Below are positions 56,172 to 64,000 of a DNA stretch of 64,000 bases, piece after piece. The position numbers and the translations under genes are program-made. The notes below the pieces were generated by a model that did not search any database, was not told where the DNA came from, and worked only from the letters and a program-made list of their open reading frames with translations. Within the stretch, counting starts at the first letter, position 1. Every line of letters starts with the position of its first letter. Source of the DNA: Pseudomonas grandcourensis (lineage in GTDB: Bacteria; Pseudomonadota; Gammaproteobacteria; Pseudomonadales; Pseudomonadaceae); contig NZ_CP150919.1 of NCBI RefSeq assembly GCF_039909015.1, positions 3,200,501 through 3,264,500 on the forward strand, written 5' to 3'.

Positions 56172-58355
56172 ATGAACGCTTTGAAAATCGCTGCCAGCGA
56201 TGCGGTCCGGGATTGTTTTCGTAATAGCCGTGAAATCGTACGGTTCGACCAGACGGACTTTACCGATGTCGCCGTCGCCGTGCTCTGCATAGATGACTTG
56301 GCCGCCGGGGTGCTGGATGTCATCAAGCGCACCGGCTTCGACATCCCGATCTTCCTGGTGGCCTCTCAGGGCCGCAGCAATCGCTCCCTGGCAATCTACA
56401 AGCAACTGCAGGATGTCATCTTGCAGGTCAATGGTGTCTTCGACTTATCCAGCAATAATGCCGAGTACCACGGCAACCAACTGGAAACAGCCGCCAAGGC
56501 CTATGAAGAAAGCCTGCTGCCACCGTTCTTCGACGCGCTCAAACACTACACCGAGGCGGCCAACGCGACCTTTGCCTGCCCCGGCCACCAGGGCGGCCAG
56601 TTCTTTCGCAAGCACCCGGCCGGGCGGCAGTTTTTCGACTTCTTCGGCGAGACGCTGTTTCGCGCCGACATGTGCAACGCCGACGTCAAGCTCGGCGACC
56701 TGCTGATCCACGAAGGCCCGGCACTGCTGGCGCAGAAACACGCCGCGCAGGTGTTCAATGCGGACAAGACCTACTTCGTACTCAACGGCACCTCGGCCTC
56801 GAACAAGGTGGTGACCAACGCCTTGTTGACCCCCGGCGACCTGGTGCTGTTCGACCGCAACAACCACAAGTCCAACCACCAGGGCGCGCTGTTGCAGGCC
56901 GGCGCCACGCCGGTCTATCTGGAAACCGCACGCAACCCCTACGGTTTTATCGGCGGCATCGACGCCCACTGTTTCGAAGAGGACTACCTGCGCGAACTGA
57001 TTGCCGAGGTCGCCCCGGACAAGGCGCAACTGCCGCGGCCGTTCCGCCTGGCGATCATTCAACTGGGCACCTACGACGGCACCATCTACAACGCCCGGCA
57101 AGTGGTCGACCGCATCGGCAAGCTGTGTGACTACATCCTGTTCGACTCGGCGTGGGTCGGCTACGAGCAGTTCATCCCGATGATGAAGGACTGCTCGCCG
57201 CTGTTGCTGGATCTCGACGAGAACGATCCGGGCATCTTCGTCACCCAGTCGGTGCACAAGCAGCAGGCCGGTTTTTCCCAGGCCTCCCAGGTGCACAAGA
57301 AAGACCGTCACATCAAAGGCCAGGCGCGCTATTGCAACCACCACCGGCTCAACAACGCGTTCATGGCACAGGCCTCCACCAGCCCGTTCTACCCGCTGTT
57401 CGCCTCGCTGGATGTGAATGCGCGCATTCACTCCGGCCGCAGCGGCCTGCGCCTGTGGGAAGACTGCGTGAAGTTCGGCATCGAAGCGCGCAAGCTGATC
57501 CTCGAAGCCTGCACCATGGTCCGCCCGTTCGTGCCGCACACCATTGAAGGGCGCGCGTGGGAAGACTATCCGACGGAAGAAATCGCCAACGACATCCGCT
57601 TCTTCGAGTTCCACCCCAAGGACCGCTGGCACGCCTTTGCCGGCTACGCCGAGAAGCAGTACTTCATCGACCCGTGCAAGTTGCTGTTCACCACGCCGGG
57701 CATCGACCCGGTGGACGGCAGCTACACCGACTTCGGCATTCACGCCGGCATCCTGGCCAACTTCCTGCGCGAGAACGGCATCGTCCCGGAAAAGTGCGAC
57801 CTCAACTCGATCCTGTTCCTGCTCACCCCGGCCGAAGACTGGGCGAAGATGACCCACCTGGCCGCGCAGATCGCCCGCTTCGAACGCTTCATCAGCGATG
57901 ACGCGCCAATGAGCCGGGTGCTGCCGGCGATCTACGCGCAGCATCAGGAACGCTATCGCAACTACAGCATTCGCCAGCTCTGCCAGGAAATGCACGACCT
58001 GTATCGCCATCACAATGTGCAGCAGTTGCAGAAGGACATGTTCCGCAAGGAGCACTTCCCGAAAAAAGCGATGAACCCGCAGCAAGCGCAAATCGAGTAC
58101 ATCCGCGGCAACGTCGAACTGGTGGCGCTGGCGGATGCCGACGGGCGCATTGCCGCCGAGGGCGCGCTGCCTTACCCGCCAGGCGTCTTGTGCGTGGTGC
58201 CGGGTGAAATCTGGGGCGGCGCGGTGCTCAAGTACTTCCTGGCCCTGGAGGAGGGCATCAACCGCTTGCCCGGCTTCACACCGGAGTTGCAAGGCGTTTA
58301 TCTGAAGCAGGAAGGCGGTCGCACGCGGGCGTATGGCTATGTGATTAAGCAGTAA
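56172..58355 (+). CDS. speC: Ornithine decarboxylase (Orn/Lys/Arg decarboxylase family)
   Basis: 727 residues, slightly shorter than E. coli SpeC/SpeF. The N-terminal wing domain (1-110) is followed by the PLP domain; the cofactor lysine is residue 363 in SVHKQQAGFSQ, with FDSAWVGYEQF before it. The reaction is ornithine to putrescine plus CO2. The putrescine:ornithine antiporter gene follows 80 bp later, which favours ornithine over lysine or arginine as substrate. The speC versus speF name is uncertain: the potE linkage is the speF arrangement, while no other copy can be seen here. Confidence 0.85.
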   Translation: MNALKIAASDAVRDCFRNSREIVRFDQTDFTDVAVAVLCIDDLAAGVLDVIKRTGFDIPIFLVASQGRSNRSLAIYKQLQDVILQVNGVFDLSSNNAEYHGNQLETAAKAYEESLLPPFFDALKHYTEAANATFACPGHQGGQFFRKHPAGRQFFDFFGETLFRADMCNADVKLGDLLIHEGPALLAQKHAAQVFNADKTYFVLNGTSASNKVVTNALLTPGDLVLFDRNNHKSNHQGALLQAGATPVYLETARNPYGFIGGIDAHCFEEDYLRELIAEVAPDKAQLPRPFRLAIIQLGTYDGTIYNARQVVDRIGKLCDYILFDSAWVGYEQFIPMMKDCSPLLLDLDENDPGIFVTQSVHKQQAGFSQASQVHKKDRHIKGQARYCNHHRLNNAFMAQASTSPFYPLFASLDVNARIHSGRSGLRLWEDCVKFGIEARKLILEACTMVRPFVPHTIEGRAWEDYPTEEIANDIRFFEFHPKDRWHAFAGYAEKQYFIDPCKLLFTTPGIDPVDGSYTDFGIHAGILANFLRENGIVPEKCDLNSILFLLTPAEDWAKMTHLAAQIARFERFISDDAPMSRVLPAIYAQHQERYRNYSIRQLCQEMHDLYRHHNVQQLQKDMFRKEHFPKKAMNPQQAQIEYIRGNVELVALADADGRIAAEGALPYPPGVLCVVPGEIWGGAVLKYFLALEEGINRLPGFTPELQGVYLKQEGGRTRAYGYVIKQ

Positions 58356-58435
58356 GGATCACCCTCGTACTCGATGACAGGTGTCAGGTCAGCGGGCTCA
58401 GGGGTTAACTCTCTGAACAGGGCAAGGAGTTTGCG

Positions 58436-59776
58436 ATGGCTGATTCAAGCAAGAAAATGGGCCTGATGGGGCTCACGACGCTGGTAACGGTCAACATGAT
58501 GGGCTCGGGCATCATCATGTTGCCCACCAACATGGCTCAACTGGGGGCCGTCTCGCTGCTGTCATGGATCTTCACGGCAATCGGTTCGATGGCTATCGCC
58601 TACTGCTTTGCCCAGTGCGGGGTCTTCTGCTCACGCTCCGGCGGCTTGTCCGCCTACACCGAAGAAGCCCATTCAAAGTCGGGCTTTTTCCTTTGCTCGT
58701 ACTTGTACTTCCTGTCATTGGCCATCGCCAACGTGGCCGTGGCCATTTCGGCGGTGGGCTACATGACGGCCTTCGTGCCCTGGCTGGGCTCCGGTGCCAT
58801 ACCATTGTGCGTTGGCACGATCGGGCTGATCTGGCTGACCACCTTCGCCAACTTCGGTGGCCCTAGCATCACCGGCAAGATCGGTGCGTTCACGGTGTGG
58901 GGCGTGATCATTCCGGTCGCGGGCCTGAGCATCATCGGCTGGTTCTGGTTCAAGCCTGATGTGCTGGCCGCCGCCTGGAATCCGCACAGCGTGGCGATCT
59001 CCGAAGCCATTGGCAAAGCCATACCCCTGACCCTGTGGGCCTTCCTGGGCATGGAGTCGGCCGCCCAGGCCACCGATGCCGTGGAAGACCCCAAGCGCAA
59101 CGTGCCGCTGGCCTGCCTGTTCGGCACCCTGGGGGCCGCCGTGGTCTATGTGCTGTCGACCACTGTGATCCAGGGCATCATTCCTAACGCGGAACTGGCC
59201 AAATCCACGGCGCCCTTCGCGTTGGTCTACGCCACAATGTTCAGCCCGATGGTGGGCCATATCGTCATGGCGCTGGCGGTCATGGCGTGCGTCGGCTCGC
59301 TGCTGGGCTGGCAATTTACCCTGGCGCAAACGGCCAAGATGACGGCTGACCAGAACCTGTTCCTCAAGCTGTTCAGCAAGGTCAACTCGATGAATGCGCC
59401 CGTCATCGGCATGATCGTCTGCGGCGTGTTGCAGACCCTCATGGCCCTGTCGACCATCTCGCCCGATGCCGCCGCCCAGTTCAGCAAGCTGGTCAGCCTG
59501 GCGGCGGTCACCAACCTCATCCCCTATATCACTGCGCTGACGGGCCTGCTGGTGATCATGCACAAGGCCGGGGTCTCGTCAGCGATTCACACCCGTAATG
59601 TGGTGGTCTTGCTGATTGCAGTGACGTACTCCTTGTACGCCCTGTATGCCTGCGGCAAGGACGCAGTGATGGGCGGCACCCTGGTGCTCGCTTTCGGCTA
59701 CCTGCTCTATGGATTCCTCGCCAAGCGCTTCACCGAAGCGCCAGCGGCCAACCAGGCCAGGGCCGCAAACCCTTAG
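58436..59776 (+). CDS. potE: Putrescine:ornithine antiporter
   Basis: 446 residues, 12 predicted helices, AAGGAG before the ATG. The APC-family opening MGLMGLTTLVTVNMMGSGII and the WAFLGMESAAQATDAVEDP helix are close to E. coli PotE in pattern. PotE exchanges putrescine for ornithine across the inner membrane. With the decarboxylase it forms a proton-consuming cycle useful for acid resistance and polyamine excretion. The solute-binding protein gene follows 48 bp later. Confidence 0.85.
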   Translation: MADSSKKMGLMGLTTLVTVNMMGSGIIMLPTNMAQLGAVSLLSWIFTAIGSMAIAYCFAQCGVFCSRSGGLSAYTEEAHSKSGFFLCSYLYFLSLAIANVAVAISAVGYMTAFVPWLGSGAIPLCVGTIGLIWLTTFANFGGPSITGKIGAFTVWGVIIPVAGLSIIGWFWFKPDVLAAAWNPHSVAISEAIGKAIPLTLWAFLGMESAAQATDAVEDPKRNVPLACLFGTLGAAVVYVLSTTVIQGIIPNAELAKSTAPFALVYATMFSPMVGHIVMALAVMACVGSLLGWQFTLAQTAKMTADQNLFLKLFSKVNSMNAPVIGMIVCGVLQTLMALSTISPDAAAQFSKLVSLAAVTNLIPYITALTGLLVIMHKAGVSSAIHTRNVVVLLIAVTYSLYALYACGKDAVMGGTLVLAFGYLLYGFLAKRFTEAPAANQARAANP

Positions 59777-59824
59777 GCGTGGCCAACAGGACTGCACAGA
59801 CATCTGCATACGGGGAAACCGGAC

Positions 59825-60730
59825 ATGAACGTACCATTTGCCACAACCACCAGACTGCTGCTTGCCTTCGCACTTTCGACGCTGCCGCTAGTGGCCGGCG
59901 CCAACACCCTTGAACGGGTGCGCAGCAGCCACACCTTTACCCTGGGCTACCTGCCTGACCTGGCCCCTTTCAGCAAACAGGAGGGCGACAAGGCCAGCGG
60001 TTACGCCATCGACCTGTGCCTGAAAGTCGCCGACAAGCTCAAGAGCGAGCTGGGTCTGCCCGACCTGCAAGTGCGCTACCAGCCCGTCAAGATTTCGGAC
60101 GAGGTCAACGCCGTGAGCCAGGGTAAAGTCGATATCCTCTGCACGCCGACACCGCCCACCCTGGAACGGCGCAAGATGATCAGTTACTCCATACCGATCT
60201 ACACCGCCGGCCTCTCGGTCGTGGTGCGCAACGATGCTCGCGAACCGCTGCTCAATGTGCTCAATGGCAAGGTCGCCAATACCGGCCCGACCTGGCGTGC
60301 CAGCATCAACAACGGCCTGGCCAACCAAACCTACGCGACCCTGGAGGGGGGCGTGACCGAAGACTGGATTCGCGAACAGATGCGCCTGCTCAACGTGATC
60401 GCTTCGCTGGTGACCGTGGACAACAACGACGAGGGCATCAAGCTGGTCGCAGAGGGCAAGGCCGATGCCTTCTTCTCCGAACGCATGCTGCTGCGCAACG
60501 AAGTCGCCAAGGAGGGCGCGGCCAAGAACCTGATGCTCCTGGACCGCATCTTCGAGTACTCGCCGGTGGCGATGATCGTGGAGCGCAACGACGAAGACTT
60601 CCGCTTGCTGGTCGATATGGCCCTGAGTGAAGCCTATCACTCGGGCTTCATAGAAAAGGCCTACGACCAGTATCTGGGCGGCAGCAACCTTACCGTGAAG
60701 AGACTGTTCAGGGTGTATGCGTTGCCCTGA
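59825..60730 (+). CDS. Polar-amino-acid-type periplasmic solute-binding protein
   Basis: 301 residues. The signal peptide ends near AGA, followed by the SBP_bac_3 fold (HTFTLGYLPDLAPFSKQEGD, GYAIDLCLKVADKL, GKVDILCTPTPPTLERR). No ABC permease or ATPase gene is adjacent, so it is an orphan binding protein that may serve a distant transporter or a receptor. Sitting 48 bp after potE and before a shared terminator, it is probably co-transcribed with the ornithine/putrescine genes. Its ligand may be ornithine, glutamate or another amino acid. Confidence 0.82.
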   Translation: MNVPFATTTRLLLAFALSTLPLVAGANTLERVRSSHTFTLGYLPDLAPFSKQEGDKASGYAIDLCLKVADKLKSELGLPDLQVRYQPVKISDEVNAVSQGKVDILCTPTPPTLERRKMISYSIPIYTAGLSVVVRNDAREPLLNVLNGKVANTGPTWRASINNGLANQTYATLEGGVTEDWIREQMRLLNVIASLVTVDNNDEGIKLVAEGKADAFFSERMLLRNEVAKEGAAKNLMLLDRIFEYSPVAMIVERNDEDFRLLVDMALSEAYHSGFIEKAYDQYLGGSNLTVKRLFRVYALP

Positions 60731-60744
60731 TGCCATCGTGAATC

Positions 60745-60769
60745 AAAGGCCGCCTGCGGGCGGCCTTTT
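60745..60769. terminator. Bidirectional terminator
   Basis: AAAGGCCGCC/GGCGGCCTTT stem with a 4-nt loop. The T run on one side and A run on the other serve both the solute-binding protein gene and the convergent antiporter gene. Confidence 0.9.
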
Positions 60770-60778
60770 CATGGGCAT

Positions 60779-62479
60779 TCAATTGGCCAGAACCATGGCG
60801 AAGTAGCCGAGGACCGTCAGCAGGATTCCCGAGACGGCAAAGGCTACCGGAAACCCCACCCACGGCACGTTGCTGCCGATCTCCGCCGCGGCCTCCAGGC
60901 ACGGCCCGGAATGGCTGCGGGCACCGGCCATGCCGCCCATCAGCACCGCCGGATTGATCTTCATCAAGTGATAGCCCACCACCCAGACGGCGAGCGGCGG
61001 CAGCATGCAGGCGACGAAGCCCACCAGGAAAATCTGCACGGCGAGGGTACCCGTCAGTTGAGCGAGGAGGGTGGCGCCGGCATTGATCCCGACAATGGCA
61101 ACGAACACCAGCAGCCCCATGTCCTCAAGGATGTTACGCGCCGCGTTCGGCGTATTGCCGAAGAAGCGCAGGCGCGAGGACAGTGACGAGACGATGATTC
61201 CCGAGACCATCAAGCCGCCGGCGCTCCCCAGTCCGACAGAAGCGCCAAAGGCGGGGAACTGGATCAAACCGATCAGCAGCCCCAGGGTCATTCCGACAAA
61301 CAGTGTCAGCAAATCGGTCATGCTGCTGGGCCGGGCGATGACCCCAAACACCTCGCCAGCGCGTTGCACGGCGCTGGAAAGGCCCGTGACGAAAAGCACG
61401 TCGCGGCGTTGCAATTTGGTCTCCGGCCCTGCGGGCAGTGGTACGCCGCCACGCTGGATGCGAGTCAACTGAAGCTGACCGGCCAGGTCCAGTCCGCGGA
61501 ACTTCTTGAGCTGCTTGCCGATGACGGCTTTCTCGGTCACCAGGATCTCCGCGTTGTCCAGGGGGACGGCGAGGGCCTTGGCGTCATCGACCTCTGGACC
61601 GATCAGGCCGATATTGGTGGTCAGCCCTCTGCGTGTACTGCCGAGGGTAATCACATCCTCCAACTGCAACCGGATGTCAGGGGCTGCCCCTATCGATTCA
61701 CCGTCGTGATGCACATTGACGATGCGATATTCCGGGTATCGAGCGAGAAATTCACGGATGGTAAGGCCGGCGGTCACGGGGTTTTCCAGGCGATAGGCGC
61801 GCAAGCCGAAGGCCTTGTCAGCGGTGATGCCGTCGTCATCGAGATCGTGCATCCCATGCTGCTCCTCATAGGCACGGGCCGCTGCTTTCGCATCGACACC
61901 CCACCAGCGCGGCATGTATTTGCACATCAATACGATGCCGACGGTGCCCCAGATGTAGGTAATGCCATAGGACAGGGTGATCATCGCCGACACCCCCTCG
62001 ACCGTGTCGCCCGGAGCGAGGTGGACGGCGCCCGAGGCAACCGCCTGTTCGGCCGAGCCGATGGCTGAGGACATGGTCGTGGCCCCGGCGAGGATTCCGC
62101 CGGCCGCGCCTGTCGGCAAGTTCAAGAGACGCGTCCCCACGACCACCACGGCCAGACTGAACACGCTGCAAATGACCGCAAGGAGGGTGAACTTCAGCCC
62201 GTCATCCTTCAGGCTGTTGAGGAAGGAGGGACCGACGCGCAAACCGACCCCGTACATGAACAGGTAGTAGAAGAGGTTCATGGTAAAGGTATCGAGCTTG
62301 TATGTGATGCCATACAGGGAAGCGGCAATGGCGATGCCACAGCCCACCACGATGGCGCCCCCCACAGTGCCCAACCCATAGCCCTTGATGGTGAAACGCC
62401 CGATCAGCACCGCCAGGCTCACCACCAGGAACAGCAACATGTAGGGGTTGGCATTGAGAAACGCGAAGAGTGCCTGCAC
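60779..62479 (-). CDS. AspT-like aspartate:alanine antiporter
   Basis: 566 residues from a GTG start with GGGAGAA upstream. The AAEx family layout is clear: N-terminal helices (PYMLLFLVVSLAVLIGRFTI), two central cytoplasmic RCK-C-like domains (about residues 215-375, including EDVITLGSTRRGL and RRDVLFVTGL), and C-terminal helices with GMAGARSHSGPC. In studied members it exchanges aspartate for alanine, coupled with aspartate decarboxylase to make a proton gradient. No aspartate decarboxylase gene lies beside it here, so the substrate pair may differ. Confidence 0.85.
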   Translation of the reverse strand: MQALFAFLNANPYMLLFLVVSLAVLIGRFTIKGYGLGTVGGAIVVGCGIAIAASLYGITYKLDTFTMNLFYYLFMYGVGLRVGPSFLNSLKDDGLKFTLLAVICSVFSLAVVVVGTRLLNLPTGAAGGILAGATTMSSAIGSAEQAVASGAVHLAPGDTVEGVSAMITLSYGITYIWGTVGIVLMCKYMPRWWGVDAKAAARAYEEQHGMHDLDDDGITADKAFGLRAYRLENPVTAGLTIREFLARYPEYRIVNVHHDGESIGAAPDIRLQLEDVITLGSTRRGLTTNIGLIGPEVDDAKALAVPLDNAEILVTEKAVIGKQLKKFRGLDLAGQLQLTRIQRGGVPLPAGPETKLQRRDVLFVTGLSSAVQRAGEVFGVIARPSSMTDLLTLFVGMTLGLLIGLIQFPAFGASVGLGSAGGLMVSGIIVSSLSSRLRFFGNTPNAARNILEDMGLLVFVAIVGINAGATLLAQLTGTLAVQIFLVGFVACMLPPLAVWVVGYHLMKINPAVLMGGMAGARSHSGPCLEAAAEIGSNVPWVGFPVAFAVSGILLTVLGYFAMVLAN

Positions 62480-62690
62480 CGGTTGATTCTCCCTTTTCCG
62501 TTACGCCATTGCCTGATTTCAGGAAATCCTCAGGCACTAGCGTAGCGTGTGAATCCGGGCAGGGTTGGCTCGCAGCGCTTCTCCTTATCTGTCAGGTCGA
62601 CGAGTCTCCTCCAGGGGAGCTGCTACAGTTACCCAGTGCTTGTTCAAGGCATTACTTGCAGGCAGCAGCAATCTACTCAGGAGCTTTATC

Positions 62691-62975
62691 ATGCGAATCG
62701 TCGCGGCCGCTGTATGCACACTCCTGTTGTCCCTCGCCTTGCCATCGATCTCGTTTGCCGGTTCAAATTGCGATAATGCGGGCAGTGCAAGTGATGTCAG
62801 AAACTGCATGAAAAACAACAATGATCAAAAAGGGAAAGGCAATTGCAATGACAATGGCAATTGCGGCAAGGCCAAGGACAAGGCCAAAAATAATGCTGAC
62901 GATCACTCGGTCAGTTGCATGGAGATCAATAACCTTACCCTGCGCCGCCAGTGTCTTGATAAACGTAGAGATTGA
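62691..62975 (+). CDS. Small secreted Asn/Lys-rich protein
   Basis: 94 residues from ATG 62691 (CAGGAG site). The signal peptide ends near SFAG. The mature part has six cysteines (SNCDNAGSASDVRNCMKNNN, GNCNDNGNCGKAK, SCMEINNL, RQCLDKRR) spread between Asn/Lys/Asp-rich segments, suggesting three disulfides in the periplasm or outside the cell. No family recognised. The gene stands alone. Confidence 0.7.
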   Translation: MRIVAAAVCTLLLSLALPSISFAGSNCDNAGSASDVRNCMKNNNDQKGKGNCNDNGNCGKAKDKAKNNADDHSVSCMEINNLTLRRQCLDKRRD

Positions 62976-63110
62976 ATGACGGCTCAAGCCATTATTGAGC
63001 GGCAAGATAGCTGCGAACTCATGCAGCGCCAACCTGTGGTTGGTGCGTTCGCTGACGCAAACCTGACGCCGGCCCACTACGGGCGATCCGGTTAATGCGT
63101 GTGAGGGCGT

Positions 63111-63563
63111 TTATAAAGGGGCCTTCAAAAAGCGCTGTTCATGATCAGGGTCCGGCAACAGACAGGTGTCGTATTTCCCGAAGAGCCGATAACGATTAAG
63201 CGCAATGCGGTCGTATGCCCAATCTCGAAGTTTGCGAGGGAAGATGCGCAGCAGGCTCACAGGGCGCCAGCGTGGGGGAAGCTGGGCGATGACTTCGAAA
63301 AAAGCTTGCGAACGTTCCCAGTAGTGTCGGTCGCGGATCACCGCCATGGTGTGGAATTGATCCAGGGGCAAACCTGCCCATGCGAGCAGAGCCTGCCCCT
63401 CGGGTGACTGAACCGCCGCCAACCGCACGCGCCGCTGGCGGTCATGGCGGATCAAGAACCTCACCCAGCCATTGCATAGCTTGCAGACACCGTCGAACAA
63501 GACCACCGTCTCTCCTGGTTGGAGCAGCGGCGCGGGTGAGGGGCGGATTTGCGAGGCTGGCAT
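63111..63563 (-). CDS. DCC-family thiol-disulfide oxidoreductase-like protein (DUF393)
   Basis: 150 residues. VVLFDGVCKLCNGWVRFLI carries the DxxCxxC motif that names the DCC family, about residue 25. The C-terminal helix is LLRIFPRKLRDWAYDRIALN. The fold is thioredoxin-related, with a proposed redox role and no defined substrate. It is 18 bp downstream of the small secreted protein gene at 63788, so the two are probably one operon. Confidence 0.85.
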   Translation of the reverse strand: MPASQIRPSPAPLLQPGETVVLFDGVCKLCNGWVRFLIRHDRQRRVRLAAVQSPEGQALLAWAGLPLDQFHTMAVIRDRHYWERSQAFFEVIAQLPPRWRPVSLLRIFPRKLRDWAYDRIALNRYRLFGKYDTCLLPDPDHEQRFLKAPL

Positions 63564-63581
63564 TGGGGCGCGCTACACCGA

Positions 63582-63788
63582 TCAGCTGCTGGCGTGATCG
63601 GTCGCCCTGGCTTTGCTTTGAGCGACAGCGGCTTCAGCCTTCTGCTTCTGTGCAGCCTGGAAGGCTTCCATCGAGACTTTCCGGGCCGACTCCATGCGTG
63701 CGAGGGTCCGGTCACCACCACCTGTGGCCATCGCCAGGGAAGAGGCGGTCAGAGCGGCGACTACGAAAAGGGCTTTCATGGATTTCAT
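63582..63788 (-). CDS. Small exported protein, unknown
   Basis: 68 residues from ATG 63788 (GAGG 7 nt upstream). The signal peptide ends near LAMA. The mature stretch is helical and Ala/Gln/Lys-rich (MESARKVSMEAFQAAQKQKA), with no Cys. No family recognised. It precedes the DCC protein gene and lies just downstream of copy 3 of the membrane family on the same strand. Confidence 0.65.
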   Translation of the reverse strand: MKSMKALFVVAALTASSLAMATGGGDRTLARMESARKVSMEAFQAAQKQKAEAAVAQSKARATDHASS

Positions 63789-63837
63789 TTGGGTATCCTC
63801 AAGTGACATTTTGTAAACAGCTAAAAGCGTGATTCAT

Positions 63838-63946
63838 TTACTGAAGCTGAACTTCCTTGTTCAATCTGGCTTCACCATCCAGCCAGGGCGGCGTTTCCTG
63901 CTGACCAGGTGCCTTGCTCCTTACGAGTTTCGGTGTCTCTGTTTTT
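63838..63946 (-). other. +1-frame tail of copy 3, apparently coding
   Basis: Read one base forward after WAK (about 63944) it gives TETPKLVRSKAPGQQETPPW, then LDGEARLNKEVQLQ and TAA at 63838. It is nearly the same as the tail of copy 2, with differences mainly at third positions. The frame change sits in a run of A (GCAAAAAACAG on the coding strand). Confidence 0.5.
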
Positions 63947-64000
63947 TGCCCAGGCAGTGAGCAGTACCATCGCCCCGAATCCACCGACGATGAGAACCGG
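63872..64000 (-). CDS. Integral membrane protein, copy 3 (C-terminal end only)
   Basis: The 3' end of a gene entering from the right edge. Frame 0 gives PVLIVGGFGAMVLLTAWAK and ends at 63872, almost the same as copy 2. As in copy 2, the +1 frame after WAK looks like the selected tail and runs to 63838. The last 40 bp of the window are identical to copy 2, which suggests recent duplication or gene conversion. Confidence 0.75.
   Translation of the reverse strand, partial: PVLIVGGFGAMVLLTAWAKNRDTETRKEQGTWSAGNAALAGW

Noticed and set aside
56445..58292. 615-codon open frame antisense to ornithine decarboxylase
   Set aside because: Shadow of a strongly conserved gene.
63941..63950. Canonical-looking A-AAA-AAC -1 slippery heptamer in copy 3
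   Set aside because: A -1 shift there would hit a stop codon within seven codons, whereas the tail that looks coding needs +1. The heptamer is also absent from copy 2 (A-AAA-GAC).

Overview
The window reads as chromosomal DNA of a Pseudomonas, most likely of the P. fluorescens lineage. The reasons are the high GC content, the DUF2790 protein family (essentially confined to pseudomonads), the adjacent ohr and ohrR genes, paired DUF1302/DUF1329 genes, and the density of AraC, LysR and LuxR regulators. No rRNA, tRNA, CRISPR array, transposase or phage gene was seen. This is inference from gene content; no search was run.

Layout. 1-10.4 kb: envelope and small metabolic genes (glycine-zipper protein, DUF3313 lipoprotein, a MetA/neuromedin-U-like outer-membrane protein, GFA and MAPEG proteins, a frameshifted helical-bundle protein, two AraC regulators, a threonine-dehydratase-like enzyme, TrmK, a DUF2252 protein). 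10.4-13.5 kb: the first of three related membrane proteins, then the peroxide-defence pair ohr-ohrR with a possible small peptide gene upstream. 13.5-24.4 kb: a hydrophobic-substrate island holding a quinone-oxidoreductase-like enzyme, two small barrel-type proteins, an AraC regulator, a YCF48-like beta-propeller, an RND exporter, DUF1302, DUF1329 and an SDR. 24.4-33.3 kb: a pentaheme cytochrome c next to two soluble histidine kinases, one with six exact 92-residue HAMP repeats, and a divergent LuxR-type response regulator. 33.6-39.1 kb: a small membrane protein, the second copy of the membrane family, DUF2790 and a large multicopper oxidase. 39.1-42.8 kb: a D-malate/tartrate module (LysR, dehydrogenase, DctA). 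42.8-47.8 kb: a TonB receptor with a Fur-box-like site, a DUF2790 remnant and a convergent two-component pair. 47.9-54.8 kb: LysR/acyl-CoA dehydrogenase, then an MFS transporter/TIM-barrel/MocR module. 55.1-62.5 kb: a secreted endonuclease, ornithine decarboxylase-PotE-solute-binding protein, and an AspT-like antiporter. 62.7-64 kb: small secreted proteins, a DCC protein and the 3' end of the third membrane-family copy.

The most unusual signals are these. (1) Two copies of the membrane family (34.2 kb and the right edge) carry a C-terminal tail that appears to be selected in the +1 frame: 7 of 9 differences between them are third-position changes in that frame. (2) A 31-codon ORF lies upstream of ohr between two operator-like repeats. 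(3) Three C-tract boxes at an exact 22-bp period lie upstream of the pentaheme cytochrome, with similar G/C tracts upstream of the multicopper oxidase. (4) The kinase with exact HAMP repeats lies beside the cytochrome. Functional links between neighbours are inferred from order and spacing only.
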